A DNA stretch of 5,481 bases from an uncultured Prevotellaceae bacterium (GTDB lineage: Bacteria > Bacteroidota > Bacteroidia > Bacteroidales > Bacteroidaceae): NCBI GenBank assembly GCA_946403615.1, contig CAMJAO010000161.1, forward strand, positions 1-5,481. The letters run 5' to 3'. Both the position numbers and the translations under genes were made by a program. The notes under the pieces were generated by a model. It ran no database searches. It saw only the letters and a list, made by a program, of their open reading frames with translations, and had not been told where the DNA came from. Shown here piece by piece: positions 1-5,389 of the stretch (position 1 is its first letter; each line of letters begins with the position of its first letter).

Positions 1-831
1 GTGGGTGTGGGAAGCGGCAGTGGAGCCGTCTTTGAGTTCGATATTGACAAGTTCTGCTATGCTTACAAGCATTTCCCCGTACCGACCGACTCGGCGCTGC
101 ATATCCTGAGCCGTTGCGGATACATCGACTACCAGACTGACCCTGACACACGTCCCCGTGTGCGTTTCATGTTAACCCGCAGTGACCTGAACCGACTCGA
201 ACAACTCAACGGCAATCAAGAGAAAGTCATCACTGCCCTGCTGCGCCTTTACGGCGGTTTGTTTTCCGATTATGGTTATATCGACGAGAGTTTTCTAGCG
301 CAGGAGACTGGCCTTGACAGCAATGCTATTTATCTTACACTAAAGGAGTTGGGACATCGCCGCATCATCGATTTTATCCCACGGAAAAACATACCACTCA
401 TCACCTATCTGCAACGACGCGAAGATGGCGAGCGACTGGTCATCCCGAAAGAGGTGTATGAGGAACGCCGCGAACAATACGAGCACCGCATCCAATGTAT
501 GCTCGACTATGCTACGGGCAGTACGGAATGTCGCAGTGTGTCGCTACTCCGCTATTTCGGTGAGAAGAACGCCAAACCTTGCGGCAAATGCGATGTGTGT
601 CTGTCGCACCGTTCACCGAACGCCGCCAAAGAAAAAGACGCCCGCACACGAATTCTTGAACTGTTGGCAGACGGACAACCGAGGCCTATCACAGACCTCC
701 GGTCGCTGCATTTGCCCGACAAAGACCTGGACGCTGCCATCGATTACCTATTACACGAAGAAAAAATCATTTATGATGATACGGGGAGAATAAAAGTCCC
801 CTCCCCAACTCTCCCCGAGGGAAGGGAGTAA
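1..831 (+). CDS. recQ: RecQ-family ATP-dependent DNA helicase, C-terminal part (5' end outside the window)
   Basis: This is the C-terminal 276 residues of a RecQ-type 3'-5' DNA helicase, a repair and recombination enzyme. The helicase motor domains lie to the left of the window. The GTG at base 1 is an internal valine codon, because the opening GVGSGSG...FEFDID stretch is an interior motif of Bacteroidetes RecQ proteins. Residues about 73-135 look like a winged-helix segment. The zinc cluster follows as C177-x16-C194-x2-C197-x2-C200 (CGKCDVC), the same spacing as the four zinc cysteines I recall for E. coli RecQ. A second small winged-helix-like region spans about 210-266. I see no typical HRDC domain. 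The last ten residues (PSPTLPEGRE) are encoded by a GC-rich intergenic-type repeat and are probably not part of the ancestral protein. The gene converges on the ilv operon. The family call is firm; which RecQ paralogue this is remains uncertain. Confidence 0.9.
   Translation: MGVGSGSGAVFEFDIDKFCYAYKHFPVPTDSALHILSRCGYIDYQTDPDTRPRVRFMLTRSDLNRLEQLNGNQEKVITALLRLYGGLFSDYGYIDESFLAQETGLDSNAIYLTLKELGHRRIIDFIPRKNIPLITYLQRREDGERLVIPKEVYEERREQYEHRIQCMLDYATGSTECRSVSLLRYFGEKNAKPCGKCDVCLSHRSPNAAKEKDARTRILELLADGQPRPITDLRSLHLPDKDLDAAIDYLLHEEKIIYDDTGRIKVPSPTLPEGRE
798..829 (+). repeat. GC-rich C/G-tract repeat overlapping the 3' end of recQ
   Basis: A run of C-rich then G-rich sequence encodes the last residues of RecQ and reaches its stop codon. 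It contains TCCCCAACTC at 802-811 followed by TCCCCGA, and can fold weakly (ACTCTC at 808-813 with GGGAGT at 824-829, one wobble pair). The core TCCCCAACTC, followed by a C-rich stretch and CGA, recurs on the - strand at 5371-5389 upstream of ilvB, so the two are probably pieces of one dispersed repeat family. No T-tract follows, so I do not call it a terminator. Confidence 0.5.
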
Positions 832-866
832 ACACTACGGATTAACACGCTCGTCACTCTTTCTAT

Positions 867-1086
867 ACTACGAATTATACGAATTGGACGAATTCGGGAA
901 AAGTGTTGAATACTAAACACTCCACGTTAAGCGCTAAACCTTATATACTACGAATTTCACGAATGTAACGAATAGAAAGACAAATATCTCTAAACTGATT
1001 ATAAATACAACGAATTTCACGAATGAAACGAATGTTATAAAGACCTGGAAACCAGGAACAATCGTTTAATTCGTGAAATTCGTAGT
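867..1086. repeat. Four clusters of 9-bp repeats with core ACGAAT in the recQ/ilvC convergent intergenic region
   Basis: The 291-base gap between recQ and ilvC has no convincing gene. It holds four clusters, each of three 9-bp units of form nnnACGAAT. Three are direct: 867-893 (ACTACGAAT, TATACGAAT, TGGACGAAT), 947-973 (ACTACGAAT, TTCACGAAT, GTAACGAAT) and 1007-1033 (ACAACGAAT, TTCACGAAT, GAAACGAAT). The fourth, 1060-1086, is inverted (on the - strand ACTACGAAT, TTCACGAAT, TAAACGATT). Spacers of 53, 33 and 26 bases are unrelated in sequence. The spacer at 902-921 holds a small hairpin, AGTGTT with AACACT. The first units of clusters 1, 2 and 4 are identical, and so are the middle units of clusters 2, 3 and 4. 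I recall similar strings between genes of Bacteroidales but cannot verify this. Function is unknown. Confidence 0.8.
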
Positions 1087-1087
1087 A
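1006..1087. repeat. 31-nt imperfect inverted repeat (stem-loop) between convergent recQ and ilvC
   Basis: Arm 1006-1036 and the reverse complement of arm 1057-1087 agree at 28 of 31 positions. The 20-nt centre carries a smaller hairpin (CCTGG-AAA-CCAGG, 1044-1056). Both arms are made of the ACGAAT nonamer clusters. The element lies downstream of both converging genes, so in RNA from either strand it could form a long A/U-rich stem. It may act as a bidirectional transcript end or an RNA-stabilising structure. No strong U-tract follows on either side, so it is not a classical intrinsic terminator. The structure is plain in the sequence; its function is inference. Confidence 0.65.
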
Positions 1088-1122
1088 GGGAAATCTATAT
1101 CTTCGTTGTAAGGAAGACGGGA

Positions 1123-2172
1123 TTAGACGTCAGCATTCTCGGGACGGAGTTGGCGGACAGTCTCAGCAGTACGCCACATCTCCATGTTACGCATAGCTTC
1201 CAGTTCCTTGTTCAGGCCGTCGCGATAGTCGGGTTTGGAGTTGCTATCGATAGAAATCTGTGCTTCTGTACCGTTTTTCACTGAGAGATAGAGCCACTCC
1301 ATGACCGGTTTGATGGCAGCGCGGAAACGTGGAGCCCAGTCGAGCGCGCCTCTCTGAGCGGTAGTAGAACAGTTGGCATACATCCAGTCCATACCCTTCT
1401 CTGCGAAGAGTGGCATGAGGCTTTGTGTGAGTTCCTCAACAGTCTCGTTGAATGCCTCCGAGGGAGAATGTCCGTGTTCGCGAAGCACTTCATATTGCGC
1501 CTCGAGCAATCCTTCAATAGCACCCATGAGTGAACCGCGTTCGCCAGTGAGGTCGCTGGTAGCCTCGCGCTGGAAAGTAGTTTTGAACAGGTAACCTGCA
1601 CCTATGCCGATACCGAAGGCAATGGTACGCTCCTCGGCCTTGCCAGTAGCATCCTGATAGACAGCGTAGGAACAGTTGAGTCCGCGACCCTCGAGGAACA
1701 TGGTGCGGAGCGAGGTACCAGAACCTTTAGGAGCCACCATAATGACATCTACATCCTCGGGAGGCACGACACCAGTGCGGTCGTTCCAAGTGATGGCGAA
1801 TCCGTGGGAATAATAGAGTGCCTTACCGGCAGTGAGATATGGTTTGATTTTCGGCCATGCCTGAATTTGTCCTGCATCCGAGAGGAGCATGCAAACGATG
1901 GTACCGCGCTGTGCTGCCTCTTCGATAGAGAACAGCGTCTTTCCGGGCACCCATCCGTCGGCCACGGCCTTGTCATAGGTCTTTCCCTGACGCTGTCCGA
2001 CAATCACGTTGAATCCATTGTCGCGCAGGTTACAAGCCTGTCCCGGGCCCTGAATACCGTACCCGATGACGGCTATTGTTTCATTTTTGAGCACTTCGCG
2101 TGCTTTCTCCAAAGAGAACTCCTTGCTGGTGACCACCGTTTCGATGACACCGCCAAAATTCATTTCTGCCAT
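1123..2172 (-). CDS. ilvC: Ketol-acid reductoisomerase (class I, IlvC)
   Basis: This is acetohydroxy acid isomeroreductase, the second common step of valine, leucine and isoleucine synthesis. It converts 2-acetolactate or 2-aceto-2-hydroxybutyrate to the dihydroxy acid using NAD(P)H and Mg2+ in the cytosol. The N-terminal Rossmann fold has GYGIQGPGQ at residues 37-45. The loop after beta-2 (about 58-74, with VGQRQGKTY) should set NADPH/NADH preference; Q60 and R61 are candidate phosphate contacts, but I cannot settle specificity. H123 (SHG) and K149 (APKGSG) match catalytic positions. D207 and E211 (DLTGE), then E243 and E247 with the D-to-E spacing of 36 seen in class I enzymes, supply the metal ligands. 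At 349 residues it is the class I length for Bacteroidetes. The start has an A/T-rich leader and no Shine-Dalgarno. It is the last gene of the operon and has its own promoter upstream. Confidence 0.97.
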   Translation of the reverse strand: MAEMNFGGVIETVVTSKEFSLEKAREVLKNETIAVIGYGIQGPGQACNLRDNGFNVIVGQRQGKTYDKAVADGWVPGKTLFSIEEAAQRGTIVCMLLSDAGQIQAWPKIKPYLTAGKALYYSHGFAITWNDRTGVVPPEDVDVIMVAPKGSGTSLRTMFLEGRGLNCSYAVYQDATGKAEERTIAFGIGIGAGYLFKTTFQREATSDLTGERGSLMGAIEGLLEAQYEVLREHGHSPSEAFNETVEELTQSLMPLFAEKGMDWMYANCSTTAQRGALDWAPRFRAAIKPVMEWLYLSVKNGTEAQISIDSNSKPDYRDGLNKELEAMRNMEMWRTAETVRQLRPENADV

Positions 2173-2193
2173 ATTATAAATTAAAAATTATAG

Positions 2194-2210
2194 ACTACCA
2201 CGAAGGTAGC
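2194..2210 (-). promoter_or_regulatory. Small hairpin in the ilvC 5' leader
   Basis: On the - strand CTACC-TTCGT-GGTAG forms a 5-bp stem (plus a G-U pair) about 20 nt before the ilvC ATG, followed by a U-rich stretch. It would lie in the roughly 60-nt leader made from the ilvC promoter. Its 3' arm overlaps three valine codons in a row (GTG GTA GTC, 2201-2193) of a tiny GTG-started frame ending at 2181. It could be a weak attenuator or an mRNA end structure, or have no role. The stem is short, so confidence in function is low. Confidence 0.3.
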
Positions 2211-2239
2211 AAGTGAATATTTTTCGTTAATCGAGCGTG

Positions 2240-2270
2240 CAAAGTTACAAATTATCACTGAAACCGCAAA
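2240..2270 (-). promoter_or_regulatory. Bacteroidetes-type promoter for ilvC (-33 TTTG, -7 TAACTTTG)
   Basis: Read on the - strand, TTTG (2270-2267) is followed after exactly 19 bp by TAACTTTG (2247-2240). This is a full match to the Bacteroides sigma-ABfr consensus, TTTG near -33 and TAnnTTTG near -7. Transcription should begin within about ten bases after the -7 box, near 2230-2236, leaving a leader of about 60 nt before the ilvC ATG at 2172. It lies just beyond the thioesterase stop codon (2283), so ilvC can be expressed apart from the upstream operon genes. I found no comparable match upstream of ilvB or ilvN. Confidence 0.8.
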
Positions 2271-2282
2271 ATATCTTACAGA

Positions 2283-3050
2283 TTATTTGAAAATCACCCT
2301 GCTTCTGACAACTTCGACTTCAGGGTCATCGGGTGTAGGCTGGGCAGTAATGCGGACAGAGAAATCGTCGGGAGTGTGTTCCTGCCGATAGAGCCGGAGA
2401 ACATCGCCCTCGTGCGCCTCGGCCACATAGGCTATCTCAAATCGCTTCAGTGAGTGTTCACGATACCACGCCAACGGGAAGAGATCGAGCACATGTTCGA
2501 TGTATTTGATGCTGTTGACATGGCCATTGACATCTATGTCATCGTATGCCGCACGGATTTGAGCCACCAGCGGCGCATCCGAATCCATCTTCACACGCGA
2601 ACTCTTATCGATGGGACAAACAGGTTCTTTGGTCACATAGTTGACGATGTCGCCGTCGTGTATCTCCATGAGGTTGACAGGTTGGCGCGTCTCAGTGTCA
2701 ATCATCGCCCATACCGAGCGTCCGTAACCATAAACTTTGCCCGTAGCGATGTCCTCGACCTTGAAATTACGGTTGGTGAAGAAACGCATGGCCGTCTCGA
2801 CCCACGTATAGACATAGAAACGGTCGTAAGCCTTCGGCATCTCCTCCATCTCAACCGCCAAACGGGAAAGGACCCATGTCTTATTGATGGTATTGAGGTA
2901 ATTCATGCCGAAGCCGCGGTCGTTGGAGTGAAAATCAGCGGCATTGAGCAGATGATTGCCCAGATGTCCCATGAACAGCCTTTTCTGGAAATCGCAATGA
3001 AAAGGCTCGGCCAGGAAAGGGTATTTCCCGATAACATCAAGCATCGCCAT
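2283..3050 (-). CDS. Acyl-ACP thioesterase (FatA/FatB family, double hot-dog)
   Basis: This is predicted to hydrolyse acyl-acyl carrier protein to free fatty acid and ACP in the cytosol. It has 255 residues from the chosen start, with an N-terminal hot-dog domain at about 8-135 and a second at about 150-253. The second carries D173-x-N175-x-H177-V-N (DVNGHVN, then KYIEHVLDLFP), the counterpart of the plant FatA/FatB catalytic Asp-Asn-His motif. E211 in AYVAEAHEGD sits where the plant enzymes have their conserved YRRE(C/x) segment. A Bacteroides thetaiotaomicron homologue (BT2075, PDB 2ESS, from memory) occupies the same operon position. The ATG at 3050 overlaps ilvN by 14 nt and gives the usual family length; the ATG at 3044 (8-nt overlap) is an alternative. 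An upstream frame to 3167 lies within ilvN and is rejected. Chain-length or branched-chain preference cannot be read from the sequence. Confidence 0.92.
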   Translation of the reverse strand: MAMLDVIGKYPFLAEPFHCDFQKRLFMGHLGNHLLNAADFHSNDRGFGMNYLNTINKTWVLSRLAVEMEEMPKAYDRFYVYTWVETAMRFFTNRNFKVEDIATGKVYGYGRSVWAMIDTETRQPVNLMEIHDGDIVNYVTKEPVCPIDKSSRVKMDSDAPLVAQIRAAYDDIDVNGHVNSIKYIEHVLDLFPLAWYREHSLKRFEIAYVAEAHEGDVLRLYRQEHTPDDFSVRITAQPTPDDPEVEVVRSRVIFK

Positions 3051-3585
3051 GCGCACTCCTTTCCTGTTCTTCCAAGAATTCGCTGACAGACTCCACAAAA
3101 CTGCGCGTGATGGCAATACGTCCGCTGCGCGTATACTGCAACAGGCATCCATAATCATCGAGCACATGGTAGAGGTCGGTGATATCCTCAGTCATGCCTC
3201 CAAGCATGACAGCCACGTAAGTTGGGTTCATTTCGAGCACACGAGCGTCATGGCGTCTGATGATGCGTGAGATTTCAGGATTCTCCATTACCTTGTCCGT
3301 GGAAAGTTTGTACAGTCCTACTTCTTGTATGAACAATTGATCGTCGGTGTAGTAATTAGCTTTGACCACATCGATTTTCTTCTCTATCTGCTTGGTGATT
3401 TTCTGTATCTGGTCTTCAGTGCTCCACGCCGTAATGGTATATTTATGCACATTTTTGATGCTTGAAGCCGAAACATTCAAACTCTCAATGTTCACCTGAC
3501 GACGGGTGAACACCGCTGTTATCTGATTGAGAATACCTGCGATATTCTCAGAGAAGACCAAAAGCGTATATAGTTTCTTTTCCAT
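3037..3585 (-). CDS. ilvN: Acetolactate synthase small (regulatory) subunit IlvN/IlvH
   Basis: This is the regulatory subunit of acetohydroxyacid synthase; it activates IlvB and confers feedback inhibition by valine. Residues about 4-78 form the N-terminal ACT domain, with ENIAGILNQITAVF then RRQVNIESLNVS. N14, G17 and N32 align with E. coli IlvH N11, G14 and N29, the valine-site residues, so valine sensitivity is probably retained. Residues about 83-163 form the second ACT-like domain of the long (IlvH-type) subunit. At 182 residues it is slightly longer than E. coli IlvH (about 163). The charged C-terminal tail (SEFLEEQERSAHGDA) is encoded partly where the thioesterase start overlaps. It follows ilvB after a 66-nt spacer holding a 9-bp repeat array and a mini-ORF. 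There is no Shine-Dalgarno, only an A-rich TAAGAAAAATG start context. Confidence 0.95.
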   Translation of the reverse strand: MEKKLYTLLVFSENIAGILNQITAVFTRRQVNIESLNVSASSIKNVHKYTITAWSTEDQIQKITKQIEKKIDVVKANYYTDDQLFIQEVGLYKLSTDKVMENPEISRIIRRHDARVLEMNPTYVAVMLGGMTEDITDLYHVLDDYGCLLQYTRSGRIAITRSFVESVSEFLEEQERSAHGDA

Positions 3586-3590
3586 TTTTC

Positions 3591-3641
3591 TTATTTTAAG
3601 GCCGTTAAGGACTTTAAGGGCATGAAAGCCAATAAAGTCAT
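3591..3641 (-). CDS. Possible leucine-rich 16-codon mini-ORF between ilvB and ilvN
   Basis: On the - strand ATG at 3641 opens a frame reading MTLLAFMPLKSLTALK and stopping with TAA at 3591-3593, five bases before the ilvN ATG. Five of its 16 residues are leucine (four TTA, one TTG), with a leucine every third codon near the end because the frame runs through a 9-bp array. The ilvB stop forms TAATG with an overlapping ATG (3652) that begins a three-codon frame (ATG TGC TCT TAA). That frame ends in another TAATG at the mini-ORF start. This chain could carry ribosomes from ilvB to ilvN by termination and re-initiation, or sense leucyl-tRNA. It could equally be a by-product of the repeat. It matches no protein I know, and its translation is unproven. 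Confidence 0.3.
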   Translation of the reverse strand: MTLLAFMPLKSLTALK

Positions 3642-3649
3642 TAAGAGCA
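3596..3649 (+). repeat. 9-bp repeat array with core TTAAG between ilvB and ilvN
   Basis: Six consecutive 9-bp units fill most of the ilvB-ilvN spacer: TTAAGGCCG, TTAAGGACT, TTAAGGGCA, TGAAAGCCA, ATAAAGTCA, TTAAGAGCA. Units 1, 2, 3 and 6 keep the TTAAG core in exact 9-bp register, and units 4 and 5 have decayed. The core differs from the ACGAAT clusters near recQ but the period is the same. Because 9 is a multiple of three, the array keeps one - strand frame open through most of its length. Function is unknown. Confidence 0.7.
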
Positions 3650-3651
3650 CA

Positions 3652-5352
3652 TTATAATTCCAACATCATGTCGTCAACATTCATGCCTGGAGGTGTCATG
3701 GGCAACACATTATCCTCTTCAAGGATGGCGCACTCCAAGATGTAGGGTCCATCAGTGGCGAGCATCTTCTCCACGGCAGCGGAAAGGCATGCCCTGTCAG
3801 TAACCGCCTCGTATGGAATATGATAACCCTTCGCTATCAACTCATAGCAGGGATTGAGCATTTTGGTAAACGATTTTCGCCGTTGCCAGAACATATCCTG
3901 CCACTGGCGCACATTGCCGAGATAATTGTTGTTCATGAGAATCATCTTCACGGGTGCCTGTTGTTCCATGATAGTGCCCAACTCTTCGATACACATCTGG
4001 AATCCACCGTCGCCCATAAAGCAGCATACAGTGCGTCCGGGTGCGCCGAAAGTGGCTCCGATGGCAGCGGGCATGCCATAACCCATGGTGCCCAGTCCGC
4101 CGCTGGTACAGATGCTGCGGTATTGATGATAGCGGAAATAACGTGTGGCGAAAAGTTGGTTCTGCCCCACATCGGTTACAAGCACTGCCTCGCCTTTGGT
4201 CGCCTCAGCCACAACATTGACCACCTCGCCCATTCTTAGCGGTCCCTCTGTCGGATGGATGGCAGGCATGATAACTTTCTCTATTTCTTTCTCTGTGAGT
4301 TGCTTGAACGAGTCTTTCCACTCCTGATGGTCAGTTTTATCAATCAACGCCGTAATGGCAGGCAGCGACACTTTACAGTCAGCAATGACCGCCACGTCGG
4401 CTTTCACATTCTTGTTGATTTCGCTCTCGTCGATGTCGAGGTGGATGACCTTCGCCTGTTTTGCATATGTTTTCAGGTTACCGGTGACACGGTCGCTGAA
4501 TCGCATGCCGATAGCAATCAACACGTCGCACTCCTGCTCTTTCAAGTTGACGGCGAAATTTCCGTGCATACCAAGCATACCAACATTAAGGGGATGATTG
4601 GAAGGCAGCGCACTGAGTCCGAGCATGGTACGTCCTGCAGGGATATCGGCTTTTTCGAGAAACGCTTTCAGTTCCTCTTGGGCATGTCCCAGTTCGACGC
4701 CTTGTCCGACGAGTGCCAAGGGCTTCTTTGCATTATTGATGAGTTGCGCAGCCTGTTTCACGGCCTCAGCGTTGAGTTTGGGATAGGCAACGTATGAGCG
4801 CACGAAATCGACCTTTTCAGGCTGGAAATCAACTTTTTCCGTCTGAGCGTTTTTGGGGAAGTCGAGTACCACGGGTCCGGGACGACCGCTACGGGCGATA
4901 TAAAAAGCGCGGCTTACAGCCCAAGCGATATCCTCAGCTCGACGTATCTGGTAACTCCATTTCGAGATGGGTTGAGCCACACCAACAAGGTCCACCTCCT
5001 GGAAAGCATCGGTGCCCAATGCGGCAACACCCACCTGACCAGCGATGACGACAATGGGCGTAGAATCCATCATGGCATCAGCCACACCGGTGAGCGTATT
5101 TGTCGCACCGGGACCACTGGTCACAAGAGCCACGCCCACTTTGCCCGACACACGGGCAAATCCCTCGGCGGCATGTGCAGCCCCCTGTTCGTGACGGACG
5201 AGTATATGGTCAAACGCTTTCTTCTCGCCTCTGGTGTAATCGTAAAGTGCGTCGTAGACGGGCATGATGGCACCGCCGGGATAGCCGAAGATGGTTTTTA
5301 CCCCCTCAGCTTTCAGGGCGAGCATCAGTGCCTCAGAACCGGTTATTTTCAT
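3652..5352 (-). CDS. ilvB: Acetolactate synthase (acetohydroxyacid synthase) large, catalytic subunit IlvB
   Basis: This thiamine-diphosphate enzyme condenses two pyruvates to 2-acetolactate, or pyruvate with 2-oxobutyrate to 2-aceto-2-hydroxybutyrate. It is the first common step of branched-chain amino acid synthesis. At 566 residues it has the normal AHAS length. The N-terminal PYR domain has GYPGGAIMPVYDAL (23-36), catalytic E55 in VRHEQGAAHAAEGFAR, and TSGPGATN (78-85). The central FAD-binding domain (about 190-340) has GLSALPSNHPLNVGMLGMHG (245-264) and RFSDRVTG (284-291). The C-terminal PP domain has GDG (447-449) and NNN (474-476), which bind Mg2+ and ThDP. VRQWQ (481-485) keeps the tryptophan that marks biosynthetic AHAS and favours 2-oxobutyrate. 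The partner gene ilvN follows after 66 nt. The leader before the ATG is A/T-rich without a Shine-Dalgarno. No broken motif is seen. Confidence 0.97.
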   Translation of the reverse strand: MKITGSEALMLALKAEGVKTIFGYPGGAIMPVYDALYDYTRGEKKAFDHILVRHEQGAAHAAEGFARVSGKVGVALVTSGPGATNTLTGVADAMMDSTPIVVIAGQVGVAALGTDAFQEVDLVGVAQPISKWSYQIRRAEDIAWAVSRAFYIARSGRPGPVVLDFPKNAQTEKVDFQPEKVDFVRSYVAYPKLNAEAVKQAAQLINNAKKPLALVGQGVELGHAQEELKAFLEKADIPAGRTMLGLSALPSNHPLNVGMLGMHGNFAVNLKEQECDVLIAIGMRFSDRVTGNLKTYAKQAKVIHLDIDESEINKNVKADVAVIADCKVSLPAITALIDKTDHQEWKDSFKQLTEKEIEKVIMPAIHPTEGPLRMGEVVNVVAEATKGEAVLVTDVGQNQLFATRYFRYHQYRSICTSGGLGTMGYGMPAAIGATFGAPGRTVCCFMGDGGFQMCIEELGTIMEQQAPVKMILMNNNYLGNVRQWQDMFWQRRKSFTKMLNPCYELIAKGYHIPYEAVTDRACLSAAVEKMLATDGPYILECAILEEDNVLPMTPPGMNVDDMMLEL

Positions 5353-5370
5353 TATTTGAGATATTTTTAT

Positions 5371-5389
5371 CGAGGGAAGGAGTTGGGGA
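5371..5389 (-). repeat. GC-rich repeat fragment upstream of ilvB, related to the recQ 3'-end repeat
   Basis: On the - strand TCCCCAACTC, a short C/T stretch, then CCCTCG lies about 20 bases before the ilvB start. The first ten bases are identical to 802-811 at the recQ 3' end, and the C-rich continuation to CGA is alike apart from a small insertion. Two related fragments 4.5 kb apart at opposite ends of the ilv region suggest a dispersed intergenic repeat. It sits in the ilvB leader. Confidence 0.45.

Larger units (their letters stand above)
1123..5352 (-). other. Branched-chain amino acid operon ilvB-ilvN-thioesterase-ilvC
   Basis: The four genes are co-directional. Spacings are 66 nt (ilvB-ilvN), a 14-nt overlap (ilvN-thioesterase) and 110 nt (thioesterase-ilvC). 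The overlap implies translational coupling of the thioesterase to ilvN. The 110-nt gap holds an internal promoter, so ilvC may be made both by read-through and on its own. In relatives ilvD often stands before ilvB; it would lie right of the window, so whether ilvB is the first gene cannot be told. No promoter matching the Bacteroidetes consensus is clear in the 129 bases upstream of ilvB. Confidence 0.85.

Noticed and set aside
1..3. GTG at base 1 as the start of the helicase gene
   Set aside because: The reading frame is open from the window edge and its first residues are an interior RecQ motif; the motor domains must lie upstream.
425..793. 122-codon second-frame ORF inside recQ
   Set aside because: It overlaps the zinc-cluster region of recQ in another frame; its Cys/Arg-rich product looks like a frame shadow.
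867..1086. CRISPR array
   Set aside because: Repeat units are 9 bp in clusters of three, spacers are unequal and only four clusters exist; no 24-40-bp repeats and no cas genes are present.
1101..1116. Intrinsic terminator just after ilvC (CTTC...GAAG)
   Set aside because: The stem is only four base pairs with an eight-base loop and no clear U-tract; the larger inverted repeat at 1006-1087 is a better candidate.
2454..3086. 210-codon open frame on the + strand
   Set aside because: It is antisense to the thioesterase, has no recognisable domain, and the opposite strand is a well-supported gene.
3051..3167. Longer thioesterase start at 3167 (39 extra residues)
   Set aside because: The extra residues (Cys- and Ser-rich, unlike the family) lie wholly inside conserved ilvN sequence; the starts at 3050 or 3044 give the normal family length.
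4255..4797. 180-codon open frame on the + strand, and similar ones at 3820-4239 and 4972-5448
   Set aside because: All are antisense shadows of ilvB, which has complete catalytic motifs; their products show no family resemblance.
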